Positions 22,722 through 32,207 of a stretch of 64,000 bases of DNA are shown here, one piece after another (the stretch's first letter is position 1; the number at the start of each line of letters is the position of its first letter). The notes beneath the pieces were generated by a model. It ran no database searches. It saw only the letters and a program-made list of their open reading frames with translations, and was not told where the DNA came from. This DNA comes from Sphingomonas aurantiaca. Its GTDB lineage: Bacteria > Pseudomonadota > Alphaproteobacteria > Sphingomonadales > Sphingomonadaceae. The position numbers were made by a program, and so were the translations under genes. The stretch is from NCBI RefSeq assembly GCF_003050705.1, contig NZ_QAOG01000004.1, positions 1 through 64,000 on the forward strand. Direction: 5' to 3'.

Positions 22722-24380
22722 TCAGGCGCGGTTGGCGGCGCTGAGGACGGCGCGGACCGAGGCGGTCGCGATGTCGGTGTCCATGCCGACGCCGAACACC
22801 GTCTTGCCCGCCGCGGTCCGGCATTCGACATAGGCCGCGGCTTGCGCGTCGGCGCCGTGGCCGATCGCGTGCTCGTTATAATCCACGACGTCGAGCGTTG
22901 GGCCGGTCGACTCCGCGATCGCCGCGATCACGCCCGAGATCAGCCCGTTGCCGCGGCCCGAGATCGACCGCTCCTCGCCATCGATCGCCACGCGGCCGAT
23001 GAAGACGCGCTGGCCCGCGGTGCCGCTTTCCTCGTAATCACGCAGTTCGACGCGGTCGTTCGCCTGCGGCATGTATGTCCGCTCGAACAGGCCCCAGATG
23101 TCCGCCGCGTTCAGTTCGCGGCTCGTCTCGTCGGCATAGGCCTGCACATGACGGCTGAAATCGGCCTGGAGCCGCTTGGGCAGCTTCAGCCCCTTGTCCT
23201 GCTCGATCACCCAGGCGACGCCGCCCTTGCCCGACTGCGAATTGACGCGGATCACCGCCTCGTAGCTGCGGCCGAGATCGGCGGGATCGATCGGGAGGTA
23301 GGGGACTTCCCACAGCGTGTCGTTCTTCGCCTCCTGCGCGGCGAACCCCTTCTTGATCGCGTCCTGATGAGACCCCGAAAACGCGGTGAAGACGAGATCG
23401 CCGGCATAGGGCGTGCGCGGGTGGACGGGGATGTTGGTGCAGTAGTTGACCGTGTTTACGACGCCGTCGATGTCCGACAGGTCGAGCTTCGGGTCGACGC
23501 CTTGCGTGTACATGTTGAGCGCGACGGTCACGAGATCGCAATTGCCCGTGCGCTCGCCATTGCCGAGCAGGCAGCCCTCGACGCGGTCCGCCCCCGCCAT
23601 CATGCCGAGCTCGGCGGCGGCGACGCCGGTGCCGCGATCGTTGTGCGTGTGCAGGCTGATCGCGACCGAGTCACGATTCCGGATGTGGCGGCCGAACCAT
23701 TCGATCTGGTCGGCATAGATGTTCGGCGTCGCGCATTCCACGGTGGCGGGCAGGTTGAAGATGATCGGGTTGTCGGGCGTCGGCATCAGCACGTCCATCA
23801 CCGCCTCGCAGACCTCGAGGCTGAACTCGAGCTCGGCGGTCGAGAAGGTCTCGGGCGAATATTCGAACTGCCAGCGGACGTTCGGCTGCTTGGCGGCCTC
23901 GTCGCGCAGCACCTTGGCGCCGTCGATCGCGATCTGCTTCACCTGCGCGCGGTCCATGCCGAACACGATCTTGCGCCACGCCGGGCTGACCGCGTTGTAG
24001 AGATGGACGATCGCGGTCTTCGCGCCGACGAGGCTGGCAAAGCTCGTCTCGATCAGGTCGCGGCGCGACTGCGTCAGCACCTGGATCGACACGTCGTCGG
24101 GGATCCGGCCGGTCTTCACCAAGCCGGAGATGAAGTCGAATTCGGTCGCGCCCGCGCTCGGGAAACCGACCTCGATCTCCTTCAGCCCCACCTTGCAGAG
24201 CAGGTCAAAGAAGCGAGTCTTTTTCTCGGCATCCATCGGGTCGATCAGCGCCTGGTTACCGTCGCGAAGATCGGTCGACAGCCAGCGCGGCGGCTTGACG
24301 ATCGTCTTCGACGGCCATTGGCGGTCGGGCAGGTCGATTTGCGGGAAGGGTCGGTATTTGGTCGATGGGTCGCGCAGCAT
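22722..24380 (-). CDS. leuA: 2-isopropylmalate synthase
   Basis: A 552-residue enzyme of the long LeuA form, which condenses acetyl-CoA with 2-oxoisovalerate in the first committed step of leucine synthesis. [19 protein letters not shown] holds the metal-binding Arg-Asp, [18 protein letters not shown] the His-x-His pair and [16 protein letters not shown] the glycine-rich loop. The C-terminal LeuA allosteric domain (about 430-552) ends with [20 protein letters not shown], so leucine feedback is expected. Upstream is a leucine-rich leader peptide (24469-24513) and a hairpin, suggesting attenuation. The YceI gene precedes it on the same strand. Confidence 0.96.
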   Translation of the reverse strand: MLRDPSTKYRPFPQIDLPDRQWPSKTIVKPPRWLSTDLRDGNQALIDPMDAEKKTRFFDLLCKVGLKEIEVGFPSAGATEFDFISGLVKTGRIPDDVSIQVLTQSRRDLIETSFASLVGAKTAIVHLYNAVSPAWRKIVFGMDRAQVKQIAIDGAKVLRDEAAKQPNVRWQFEYSPETFSTAELEFSLEVCEAVMDVLMPTPDNPIIFNLPATVECATPNIYADQIEWFGRHIRNRDSVAISLHTHNDRGTGVAAAELGMMAGADRVEGCLLGNGERTGNCDLVTVALNMYTQGVDPKLDLSDIDGVVNTVNYCTNIPVHPRTPYAGDLVFTAFSGSHQDAIKKGFAAQEAKNDTLWEVPYLPIDPADLGRSYEAVIRVNSQSGKGGVAWVIEQDKGLKLPKRLQADFSRHVQAYADETSRELNAADIWGLFERTYMPQANDRVELRDYEESGTAGQRVFIGRVAIDGEERSISGRGNGLISGVIAAIAESTGPTLDVVDYNEHAIGHGADAQAAAYVECRTAAGKTVFGVGMDTDIATASVRAVLSAANRA

Positions 24381-24416
24381 GGCTCGTGTCTCTCGTGATC
24401 GGGAGCGTTCGGGTCA

Positions 24417-24476
24417 GCCCTTAGGCGCGAGGCGCGGGGGCTGGCCACCACGCAAACGATCGGCGCGCCTAAGGGC
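24417..24476 (-). promoter_or_regulatory. Candidate attenuator stem of leuA
   Basis: Bases 24464-24476 and 24417-24429 are perfectly complementary over 13 bp (GCCCTTAGGCGCG on the minus strand pairing with CGCGCCTAAGGGC) around a 34-base loop. The first arm overlaps the last codons and stop of the leader peptide, so ribosome position would decide whether the stem forms. There is no U-tract after it, so it may act by Rho, by an alternative fold or by hiding the leuA start. Confidence 0.6.
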
Positions 24477-24513
24477 GCGTAAGTCGAAGCAGCAGGAGGC
24501 GACCGTGAGACAT
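24469..24513 (-). CDS. Leucine-rich leader peptide upstream of leuA
   Basis: A 14-codon open frame, MSHGRLLLLRLTRP, ends in TAG 88 bases before the leuA start. Five of its 14 residues are leucine, including four in a row (CTC CTG CTG CTT) followed by a fifth (CTT). This is the classic form of a leader peptide whose translation senses charged tRNA-Leu. Arg codons are also frequent, so arginine supply could have a minor effect. It has no predicted function beyond attenuation. Confidence 0.7.
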   Translation of the reverse strand: MSHGRLLLLRLTRP

Positions 24514-24573
24514 TGCGTCTTCCCTATCGCGCGGACACGGTAAATGTCCAGCGCGATAGGGCAGGGTTACGTA

Positions 24574-25179
24574 TTATTGCGCAGCGAAGGCCGCGTTGAT
24601 CGTCAGGTCGACCTTGTCGGACACGACGGGGGCATAGGCACCGATGTTGAAATCGCTACGCTTGATCGAGGTCGTCGCGCGGAAGCCGAAGTTCAGCTTC
24701 TTGTTCATCGGGTTCGCGCCGGCGCCGACGAACGTGGCCTGCAGCACGACCGGCTTGGTGACGCCCTTGATCGTCAGATCACCGGTGATCGTCGCCTTGT
24801 CGCCGGTCGCTACGACCTTGGTCGAGACGAACTTGGCGGTCGGGTAGGTCGCGGCGTCGAAGAAGTCCTTCGACTTCAGATGGCCCGCAAACGGGGCGGC
24901 GGTCACCGAAAGCTGGTCGATCGCGAAATTGACCTCGACCTTGGTCGCGTTCGGCTTGGCGGGATCGATCGTGATGCTGCCGCCCGACGCGCCAAACTGC
25001 CCTTCGAGCATCGAGAAGCCCATGTGGTTGACCTGCCACGTGACCTGAGTGTGGTTGGGGTCGACGGCATAGGTACCGGCGGCGACGCGCGCCTTGACGG
25101 GGGCGCCGGGGACGGCGGCGGTCTGGGCCAATACCGGCGCGGCGGTGAGGGCGAGGATCGTGGCTAGGACTAGGCGCAT
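24574..25179 (-). CDS. YceI family periplasmic protein
   Basis: A 201-residue secreted protein with a signal peptide (MRLVLATILALTAAPVLAQ, cleaved near AQ-TA) and a YceI lipocalin-like barrel: YAVDPNHTQVTWQVNHMGFS, then DLTIKGVTKPVVLQATFVGA and RSDFNIGAYAPVVSDKVDL. YceI proteins bind isoprenoid-like lipids in a hydrophobic pocket, and their role is unclear. It sits upstream of leuA on the same strand but is separated from it by the leuA leader, so it is probably a separate unit. Confidence 0.9.
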   Translation of the reverse strand: MRLVLATILALTAAPVLAQTAAVPGAPVKARVAAGTYAVDPNHTQVTWQVNHMGFSMLEGQFGASGGSITIDPAKPNATKVEVNFAIDQLSVTAAPFAGHLKSKDFFDAATYPTAKFVSTKVVATGDKATITGDLTIKGVTKPVVLQATFVGAGANPMNKKLNFGFRATTSIKRSDFNIGAYAPVVSDKVDLTINAAFAAQ

Positions 25180-25284
25180 GCGGGGTCTCCTGTTTGAGGC
25201 GCGATGCTGGCCGAGCGGCTGCGCTGCGTCAAACGGCGTTATGCCAACGCTGTGTTTCGGATTTGGGTCGGTGGGGGGGTAGCT

Positions 25285-25365
25285 TGTTCCCCCGCGGATG
25301 CGGGGGCCCAGCTAAACCACGATCACTGCCCGAGACCCTGGGCCCCCGCCTTCGCGGGGGAACAA
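25285..25365. repeat. TTCCCCCGCGGAGGCGGGGG palindrome pair
   Basis: TTGTTCCCCCGCGGATGCGG at the left is mirrored by CCGCCTTCGCGGGGGAACAA at the right, with about 40 bases between. Relatives lie at 40117-40193, 43680-43759 and 53166-53241. Confidence 0.8.
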
Positions 25366-25373
25366 GGGCGGCT

Positions 25374-25480
25374 GGGGGGGGGGGGGGTAGCGGGAGCGAG
25401 GGTAGCAGGGAACGGGAGTGGTGTCGGAGGAGGAGTGGTGCAGGAGCGGGAGTGGTGGGGGAGAGGAGCGCTTACCCCCA
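25374..25480. repeat. Poly-G run and degenerate GGAGTGGTG repeats
   Basis: Fourteen G in a row are followed by about 90 bases that are almost all purine on this strand and contain GGGAGTGGTG, GGAGTGGTG and GGGAGTGGTGG. Such tracts can slip during replication and can fold as quadruplexes. It lies about 195 bases upstream of the YceI start on the opposite strand. Confidence 0.7.
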
Positions 25481-25487
25481 AAACGCC

Positions 25488-25592
25488 ACCACCCCGGCGA
25501 AGGCCGGGGCCCAATTGGGGGGCGTCGGTAACGGAGGATCGTTCTCCGTTACTACAACCTTTCCAATTGGACCCCGGCCTTCGCCGGGGTGG
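25488..25592. repeat. CACCCCGGCGAAGGCCGGGG palindrome pair
   Basis: CCACCCCGGCGAAGGCCGGG with CCAATTGGGG, and at the other end CCAATTGG with CCCCGGCCTTCGCCGGGGTGG. The inner parts also pair (GTAACGGAG/CTCCGTTAC). Relatives lie at 35924-36028, 43791-43896 and 46973-47073. Confidence 0.85.
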
Positions 25593-25714
25593 AGTGAGGG
25601 TGTTGGGGCAACCGAAGCGCACTCTCCGCGCCCGCCCGTCGGCCACGGCGAAGCCGCGCCCTGTGGGCGGGCTCCGTCGCGCCGGCCGCGCTCACGCGCT
25701 ATCGCGCGTTCGCG

Positions 25715-26917
<1,203 letters not shown>

Positions 26918-27433
26918 TCAGGCCGGCTCTTTGCCGCGGGCGATCGCGACGATGCCGGTTCGGGCGACCTCGATCAGACCGACTTCGCCCATGAGTTCGA
27001 CGAACTTGTCGATCTTGTCGATCCCGCCGGTCACCTCGAACACGAAGCTCGACGTCGTCGCATCCACAACGCGTGCGCGATAGACGTCGGCGAGGCGGAG
27101 TGCCTCGATCCGGTGGTCGCCGGTGCCGCGCACCTTGACCAGCGCCAGCTCGCGTTCGACGTGCGCGCCCTGTGCGGTCAGGTCGGTGACCTTGTGGACG
27201 GGGACGAGCCGGTCGAGCTGCGCGAGGATCTGCTCCATCGTCGCCGGCGACGCGCTGGTGACGATCGTGATGCGGCTGACCGCCTTGTCGGCGGTGATCT
27301 CCGACACGGTCAGGCTCTCGATATTATAGCCGCGCGCGGTGAACAGGCCGGCGATCCGGGCGAGGATGCCGGGTTCGTTGTCGACGATGACGGCGAGCGT
27401 ATGCCGCTCGGCCTTTTCCTGGGATATGTGCAT
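26918..27433 (-). CDS. ilvN: Acetolactate synthase, small (regulatory) subunit
   Basis: A 171-residue regulatory subunit. An N-terminal ACT domain (RHTLAVIVDNEPGILARIAG, LFTARGYNIESLTVSE) binds valine for feedback inhibition, and a C-terminal ALS_ss_C domain (about 85-165, RVVDATTSSFVFEVTGGIDK) completes it. It works with the IlvB catalytic subunit encoded 138 bases upstream; a palindrome pair fills that gap. The family length (about 160-180) fits. The gene is also called ilvH in many annotations. Confidence 0.94.
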   Translation of the reverse strand: MHISQEKAERHTLAVIVDNEPGILARIAGLFTARGYNIESLTVSEITADKAVSRITIVTSASPATMEQILAQLDRLVPVHKVTDLTAQGAHVERELALVKVRGTGDHRIEALRLADVYRARVVDATTSSFVFEVTGGIDKIDKFVELMGEVGLIEVARTGIVAIARGKEPA

Positions 27434-27443
27434 GGTTTTTTTA

Positions 27444-27545
27444 CTCTCCCCTTCCGCTTGCGGGAGGGGTCGGGGGAGGGGAGGCGAGGGCTGCCGACGA
27501 TCTGTCCATCAGGCCCTCCCCTAACCCCTCCCGCAGGCGGGAGGG
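27444..27545. repeat. Paired palindrome between ilvB and ilvN
   Basis: CTCCCCTTCCGCTTGCGGGAGGGG and CCCCTCCCGCAGGCGGGAGGGG are two hairpins around a 50-base centre with GGGGAGGGGAGG/CCTCCCC pairing. It lies within the probable ilvBNC transcript and could stabilise the upstream message. Confidence 0.75.
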
Positions 27546-27571
27546 GAATTCAGTTGCGATCCTGACAATCA

Positions 27572-29320
27572 TCACACCAGCGCCTTCGCTTCGTCGTCCA
27601 TCGTGCCCGACACTTCGTTCGCCTGCAGGATCATGTCGGTATGCGCCGCTCCGCTCGGAATCATCGGGAAGCAGTTGGTCAGCTGCGACACGCGGCAATC
27701 GACGATCACCGGGCCGTCATGGGCCAGCATCTCCGCAATCCCGCTGTCGAGCTGGTCGCGCGTCTCGATCAGGATGCCTTTCCAACCGTAAGCCTCGCCC
27801 AGCTTCACGAAATCGGGCAGCGAATCCGAATAGCTCTCGGCATAGCGGCTCTCATAGGTGAGTTCCTGCCACTGGCGGACCATGCCCATATACTGGTTGT
27901 TGAGGATGAAGATCTTCACCGGCAACCGGTATTGCGAGGCCGTCGCCAGCTCCTGGATGTTCATCTGGATCGACGCCTCGCCGGCGATGTCGATCACCAG
28001 CGCGTTCGGGTTGCCGAGCTGCGCGCCGATCGCGGCGGGCAGGCCGTACCCCATCGTGCCGAGACCGCCGCTGGTCAGCCACTTGTTCGGCTTCTCGAAA
28101 CCGAAATGCTGCGCCGCCCACATCTGGTGCTGGCCGACCTCGGTGGTGATGATGGGGTTGCGTGCGTGCGTCGCGTCGAACAGCGCCCGGATCGCGCGCT
28201 GCGGCATGATCTCGTTCGGGTCGTTCTCAGGGAAATCGAGGCACTTCACCGCGCGCCAGCCGGCGATACGACGCTGCCAGTCAGTCGTGTCGGGCTTGGG
28301 ATGCTGGCGGCTCTTCCAGATCCGCACCATGTCCTCGAGCGCATGGCCGACGTCCGCGATGATCCCGAGATCGACACGCACGGTCTTGTTCACCGACGAG
28401 CGATCGATGTCGATATGCACCTTGCGCGAGTTCGGGCTGAACGCGTCGAGCCGTCCGGTCACGCGGTCGTCGAACCGGCTGCCGAGCGCGACGACGAGGT
28501 CGGCCTGGTTCATCGCCATGTTGGCCTCGTAGGTGCCATGCATCCCGAGCATCCCGAGCCACTGCTCGCCGCTCGCGGGATAGGCGCCGAGGCCCATCAG
28601 CGTCGACGTCACCGGCGCGCCGGTGATGCGGACGAGCTCGCACAGCAGCTGGCTCGCGGCGGGGCCGGAATTGATGATGCCGCCGCCGGTGTACAGGATC
28701 GGGCGTTCGGCCGCGGCGAGCATGTCCACCAGCTGCTCGATCTGCGACTGGTCGGCCTTCACCTGCGGGCGATAGGTCTTGTGCTGGATCGGGCCGGGCT
28801 TGGCGTAGCGCGCGGTGGCGACCTGCACGTCCTTGGGAATGTCGACGACCACCGGCCCCGGGCGACCCGAGGTGGCGATGTGGAACGCCTCGTGGATCAC
28901 GGCGCCCAGGCGGGCGGGGTCCTTCACGAGATAATTGTGCTTCGAGCAATGGCGCGTGATGCCGACGGTATCGGCCTCTTGGAACGCGTCGGTACCGATC
29001 AGCGCGGTCGGCACCTGGCCGGTGATCACGACCATCGGGATCGAATCCATCAGCGCGTCGGTGATCCCGGTCACCGCGTTGGTCGCACCGGGGCCGGAGG
29101 TGACGAGCACCACGCCGGGCTTGCCGGTCGAGCGGGCATAGCCCTCCGCCGCGTGCGTCGCCGCCTGTTCGTGGCGCACCAGGATGTGCTTGATCCGGCC
29201 ACTGCGGAACAGCGCGTCGTAGATCGGCAGCACGGCACCACCCGGATAGCCGAACACGACCTCCACGCCGAGATCGCACAGCGCCTCGATCAGGATATCG
29301 GCTCCACTCTTCTCGGTCAT
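27572..29320 (-). CDS. ilvB: Acetolactate synthase, large (catalytic) subunit
   Basis: A 582-residue thiamine-diphosphate enzyme that joins pyruvate to pyruvate or 2-oxobutyrate in the first common step of branched-chain amino-acid synthesis. VVFGYPGGAVLPIYDAL and RHEQAATHAAEGYARSTGKP (catalytic Glu) mark the N-terminal domain. The cofactor-binding motif near residue 445 reads GEASIQMN, with GEA where many homologues have GDG or GDA. FAD-region residues follow the family. I use the second of two adjacent starts (ATG at 29320), with AAAGGA upstream. It heads the ilvBNC set. Confidence 0.95.
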   Translation of the reverse strand: MTEKSGADILIEALCDLGVEVVFGYPGGAVLPIYDALFRSGRIKHILVRHEQAATHAAEGYARSTGKPGVVLVTSGPGATNAVTGITDALMDSIPMVVITGQVPTALIGTDAFQEADTVGITRHCSKHNYLVKDPARLGAVIHEAFHIATSGRPGPVVVDIPKDVQVATARYAKPGPIQHKTYRPQVKADQSQIEQLVDMLAAAERPILYTGGGIINSGPAASQLLCELVRITGAPVTSTLMGLGAYPASGEQWLGMLGMHGTYEANMAMNQADLVVALGSRFDDRVTGRLDAFSPNSRKVHIDIDRSSVNKTVRVDLGIIADVGHALEDMVRIWKSRQHPKPDTTDWQRRIAGWRAVKCLDFPENDPNEIMPQRAIRALFDATHARNPIITTEVGQHQMWAAQHFGFEKPNKWLTSGGLGTMGYGLPAAIGAQLGNPNALVIDIAGEASIQMNIQELATASQYRLPVKIFILNNQYMGMVRQWQELTYESRYAESYSDSLPDFVKLGEAYGWKGILIETRDQLDSGIAEMLAHDGPVIVDCRVSQLTNCFPMIPSGAAHTDMILQANEVSGTMDDEAKALV

Positions 29321-29402
29321 CACGTCATAATCCTTTCGAATGCGCCGCCTTTAGCGCCTCGTGGAGGGGGCGGCTACCGATATAAAAGATGCGTGTCAAA
29401 CA

Positions 29403-30326
29403 TCATTTGAGCAATATAGTTTCAAATTGCTGCAGGCGCGTTGGAAAATCGCGCGCGTCGGTGCGCGTCCAGGCGGCCGGTGGCTGGTGTCGGAGCCAGG
29501 TATATTGCCGCTTGGCGTAGCGCCGCGTGGCGAGTGATCCGGCGGCTATCGCGTCGGTCAACGACGTCTCGCCGCGGACTAGCGCGGCGATCTCGGGGAC
29601 GCCGATCGCGCGGCGGATCGGCGCGTCCTGCGGGATGTCGGTGCGGGCGAGGAGTGCGGTAACTTCCGCTTGGCTCGTCTCGGCCATCTCGGCGAAGCGC
29701 TGGTCGATGCGCGCGTTCAGCCAGTCGCGGTCGGGGATGAGGATGAGCGCGCGGACGTCGAGGCGGTCGCCGATGCCGCCCGCCCGTTCGGTCTGCCAGT
29801 TGGCGAGCGTACGGCCGGTGCCGCGGACCACCTCCAGCGCGCGCGCGACGCGTGTCGTGTCGGCCGCGTTGAGCCGCGCGGCGGCGGGCGGGTCGAGCTG
29901 CGCAAGCGCGGCATGCGCCTCGGCGACGGGGAGCGCGCGGATCTGCTCGCGAAGCGCCGGGTCGATCGCGGGGACGGGGGCGATGCCGTCGAGCAACGTG
30001 CGGACGTAGAGACCCGTGCCGCCGACCAGGATCGGCAGCCTGCCCTCCGCGAGCGTGGCGTCGATCGCGCGCGTCGCCTCGGCGGCCCAGCGTGCGGCGG
30101 AATAGGTCGCGTCGGCGGCGTCGACATGGCCGAACAGGCGGTGCGGCGCGCTGGCCTCCTCCTCGGCCGAGGGGCGCGCGGTCAGGATGCGGAGATCGGC
30201 ATAGACCTGCGCGGAATCGGCGTTGATGACGACGCCGTTGTGCGCGGCGGCGATGGCGAGCGCGAGCGCGGACTTGCCGCTCGCGGTCGGCCCTGCGATG
30301 AGCGCGACCTTCGGGAGATTATTCAT
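29403..30326 (-). CDS. miaA: tRNA dimethylallyltransferase
   Basis: A 307-residue enzyme that adds dimethylallyl to N6 of adenine 37 in tRNAs reading UNN codons. The P-loop ALIAGPTASGKSALAL starts at residue 8, followed by VINADSAQVYADLRILTARP, the substrate loop LVGGTGLYVRTLLDGI and, near the end, ATRRYAKRQYTWLRHQP. The start ATG (30326-30324) overlaps the start ATG of serB on the other strand by 2 bases (CATG at 30324-30327). An extension to 30605 would be antisense to serB and is rejected. ilvB lies 82 bases downstream. Confidence 0.94.
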   Translation of the reverse strand: MNNLPKVALIAGPTASGKSALALAIAAAHNGVVINADSAQVYADLRILTARPSAEEEASAPHRLFGHVDAADATYSAARWAAEATRAIDATLAEGRLPILVGGTGLYVRTLLDGIAPVPAIDPALREQIRALPVAEAHAALAQLDPPAAARLNAADTTRVARALEVVRGTGRTLANWQTERAGGIGDRLDVRALILIPDRDWLNARIDQRFAEMAETSQAEVTALLARTDIPQDAPIRRAIGVPEIAALVRGETSLTDAIAAGSLATRRYAKRQYTWLRHQPPAAWTRTDARDFPTRLQQFETILLK

Positions 30327-31206
30327 GTTCACGGCAACGCTTATAGCCTCGGGCACGCTGACCGCAGGCGATATTTCGACCGCGATGGACCGGCTGCGCG
30401 ATGCCGGATGCGCACCGGGCGCGAGCGGCTGGATCGACGAGGGCGATGCCGCCGACCTGATCTTCGGGATGGCACCGGATGCGGCGCGCCGCGCGCTCGA
30501 GGGGGCGTTCGCGCAGACCGATGTGGTCGTGCAATCGAGCCTGACGCGGACCAAGACGTTGCTGGTAGCGGATATGGATTCGACGATGATCACCGTCGAG
30601 TGCATCGACGAACTCGCGGATTATGCGGGCATCAAGCCGCAGATCGCGGAGATCACCGAACGTGCGATGCGCGGCGAGCTCGATTTCGAGGCGGCGCTCG
30701 ATGCGCGCGTCGCGCTGCTCAAGGGGCTGGCGGAGAGCGACATCGAACGGTGTCTCGCCGAGCGCGTGACGATCATGCCGGGCGCCAAGCCGCTGGTGCG
30801 GACGATGCGGGCGCGTGGCGCGCTGGCGGTGCTGGTCTCGGGCGGGTTCACGCGGTTCGCGGAGCCGGTGGCCAAGGCGATCGGCTTCGACCGCGCGATC
30901 GCCAATGTGCTCGAGGTCGCGGGTGGCGTGCTGACGGGGACGGTGACCAAGCCGGTCGTCGGGTCGGCGACGAAGCTGACGACGCTCAACGCGGCGATCG
31001 CGGAGCGGGGAATCGCGGTGGCGGAGTCGCTCGCGGTGGGCGATGGCGCGAACGATCTGGCGATGATCGAGGCGGCGGGATTAGGGGTCGCGTATCACGC
31101 GAAACCGATCGTCGCGGCGGCGGCGGCGGCGCGCGTGGATCATGGCGACCTGACCGCGCTGCTCTATGCGCAGGGTATCGCGCGGCGGAACTGGATTGTG
31201 GACTAG
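30325..31206 (+). CDS. serB: Phosphoserine phosphatase
   Basis: A 293-residue HAD-family enzyme that dephosphorylates phosphoserine in the last step of serine synthesis. The nucleophile Asp83 and acid Asp85 are in VADMDSTMIT. Motif II lies in VLVSGGFTRFAEPVA, Lys in VGSATKLTTL and the metal Asp residues in VGDGANDLAMIEAAG. An N-terminal ACT-like extension (1-75) is usual for proteobacterial SerB. GGGAG lies 7 bases before the ATG. It is divergent from miaA with no spacer at all, so its promoter must lie in the miaA coding sequence. Confidence 0.95.
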   Translation: MFTATLIASGTLTAGDISTAMDRLRDAGCAPGASGWIDEGDAADLIFGMAPDAARRALEGAFAQTDVVVQSSLTRTKTLLVADMDSTMITVECIDELADYAGIKPQIAEITERAMRGELDFEAALDARVALLKGLAESDIERCLAERVTIMPGAKPLVRTMRARGALAVLVSGGFTRFAEPVAKAIGFDRAIANVLEVAGGVLTGTVTKPVVGSATKLTTLNAAIAERGIAVAESLAVGDGANDLAMIEAAGLGVAYHAKPIVAAAAAARVDHGDLTALLYAQGIARRNWIVD

Positions 31207-31216
31207 CTACCCGTAC

Positions 31217-31342
31217 GATCCTCCCCCGCCGGGGGGAGGTGGCGCCGAAGGCGACGGAGGGGGCGGACACGAAACAGCTGTTGCCCTTTCCTCCCCCTCC
31301 GTCTGGCAAGAGCCAGCCACCTCCCCCTGGCGGGGGAGGATC
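31217..31342. repeat. CCCCGCCAGGGGGAGG palindrome pair
   Basis: GATCCTCCCCCGCCGGGGGGAGG at one end and CCACCTCCCCCTGGCGGGGGAGGATC at the other. It lies between the converging serB and the lipoprotein gene. The inner part shares GGCGCCGAAGGCGACGG with the copy at 40207. Confidence 0.85.
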
Positions 31343-31361
31343 AGGTTTGGACGCAGTCGGG

Positions 31362-31844
31362 TTATGCCTTGGCCAGCGGCGTACCGCTCGCTGCGCAGAC
31401 ATAGGTCGCGAGTTCCTCACGCAACGGCAGGCCCTTGATCGGGCGCAGCGGGCCGTCATGCGTGATGTTGGTCTCTACCAGCGCACGGTTCGGGCCGACG
31501 CCGAGGACGTGGAACAGGCGGTTGGCGCAATCGGTCTCGGTCCGCGCATAGGCGATCCTGCCGTCATGCTCCTGGCGCAGGATCGCGATGATCGTGCCGC
31601 CGACGGCTTTCCGCTCGCGCAGCAGGAAATGGCGCGACGTCGGGTCGGACGGGGTAGGGATCAGCCGGCCCCTGACGGTCAGCTGCTCGGGCTTGGGGAC
31701 TGCGACGTCGGTGTCGGCGAGGTTGCGCAGCGAGACGCCGTTATCCGCCAGCGTGTCGGTATTGGTCGTTGCAGGCTGCTGGCCAGAACAGGCGGCCAAC
31801 AGCGTTGCGCCGGCAAGTGCCAGCGCCAAGGTCTTCGAAATCAT
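31362..31844 (-). CDS. Putative lipoprotein (160 aa)
   Basis: A 160-residue protein with a lipoprotein signal (MISKTLALALAGATLLAACS; lipobox LAAC, Cys19). The mature part has a Thr/Asn/Asp-rich linker and a compact domain (LTVRGRLIPTPSDPTSRHFL to YVCAASGTPLAKA) with two further cysteines that could pair. No family is recognised. It ends a minus-strand run with the Cys-rich small protein and the SPOR protein, and faces serB across a palindromic repeat. Confidence 0.7.
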   Translation of the reverse strand: MISKTLALALAGATLLAACSGQQPATTNTDTLADNGVSLRNLADTDVAVPKPEQLTVRGRLIPTPSDPTSRHFLLRERKAVGGTIIAILRQEHDGRIAYARTETDCANRLFHVLGVGPNRALVETNITHDGPLRPIKGLPLREELATYVCAASGTPLAKA

Positions 31845-31944
31845 CCATCTAGCTCCCGGTCGATGTCGAAACGAAACGACTGGTCCGGCTATTTGATCCC
31901 TGCGGCGGCGTATCCGGCATTGGCCGCGGGGGCCTCGGGCTTGC

Positions 31945-32145
31945 TCAGCGCGCTTTCTTGTCGGTGGTCCGGTCCCGACGCGCCGGGGTTTTGGCCGGCA
32001 CGCAGATGCGGCGCGTCGATTGGCAGGCGATGCCCACCGTCGAGCAGGCGCCCACGCTCCCGCCGGTCGGGCAGGCCCGACATTGCTGCTTGATATCGGT
32101 GCAGGTCGGCGACGCGGACACCAGGGCCAAGGTCAGGAACAGCAT
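31945..32145 (-). CDS. Small secreted Cys-rich protein
   Basis: A 66-residue protein with a short hydrophobic start (MLFLTLALVSAS) that could be a signal peptide, followed by about 35 residues with seven cysteines (TCTDIKQQCRACPTGG, VGACSTVGIACQST, RRICVPAK) and a basic tail. The even number of cysteines after the first suggests disulfides in the periplasm. No family is recognised. It lies between the SPOR protein gene and the lipoprotein gene on the same strand. Another frame (31889-32083) is its shadow. Confidence 0.55.
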   Translation of the reverse strand: MLFLTLALVSASPTCTDIKQQCRACPTGGSVGACSTVGIACQSTRRICVPAKTPARRDRTTDKKAR

Positions 32146-32207
32146 GCGGACATCCTCGTCAGGAGCAGTCGGTTACGCGACCATGCGCCGGTCCTGGCGC
32201 TTGCAGG

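Larger units (their letters stand above)
25180..25714. other. Intergenic stretch with repeats and a purine-rich tract
   Basis: The 535 bases between ilvC and the YceI gene hold two paired palindromes (25285-25365 and 25488-25592). Between them is a strongly purine-biased stretch with a run of 14 G (25374-25387) and three degenerate GGAGTGGTG units. No gene was found. Confidence 0.7.

Noticed and set aside
22719..24398. 559-codon frame opposite leuA
   Set aside because: Arg/Val/Ala/Asp-rich antisense shadow of a clearly identified gene.
29324..29402. Short frame MFDTHLLYR upstream of ilvB as a possible attenuator peptide
   Set aside because: Only two Leu and no Ile or Val run, and no clear alternative stems; too weak to call.
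27641..29410. 589-codon frame opposite ilvB
   Set aside because: Antisense shadow, His/Arg-rich, no recognisable motif.
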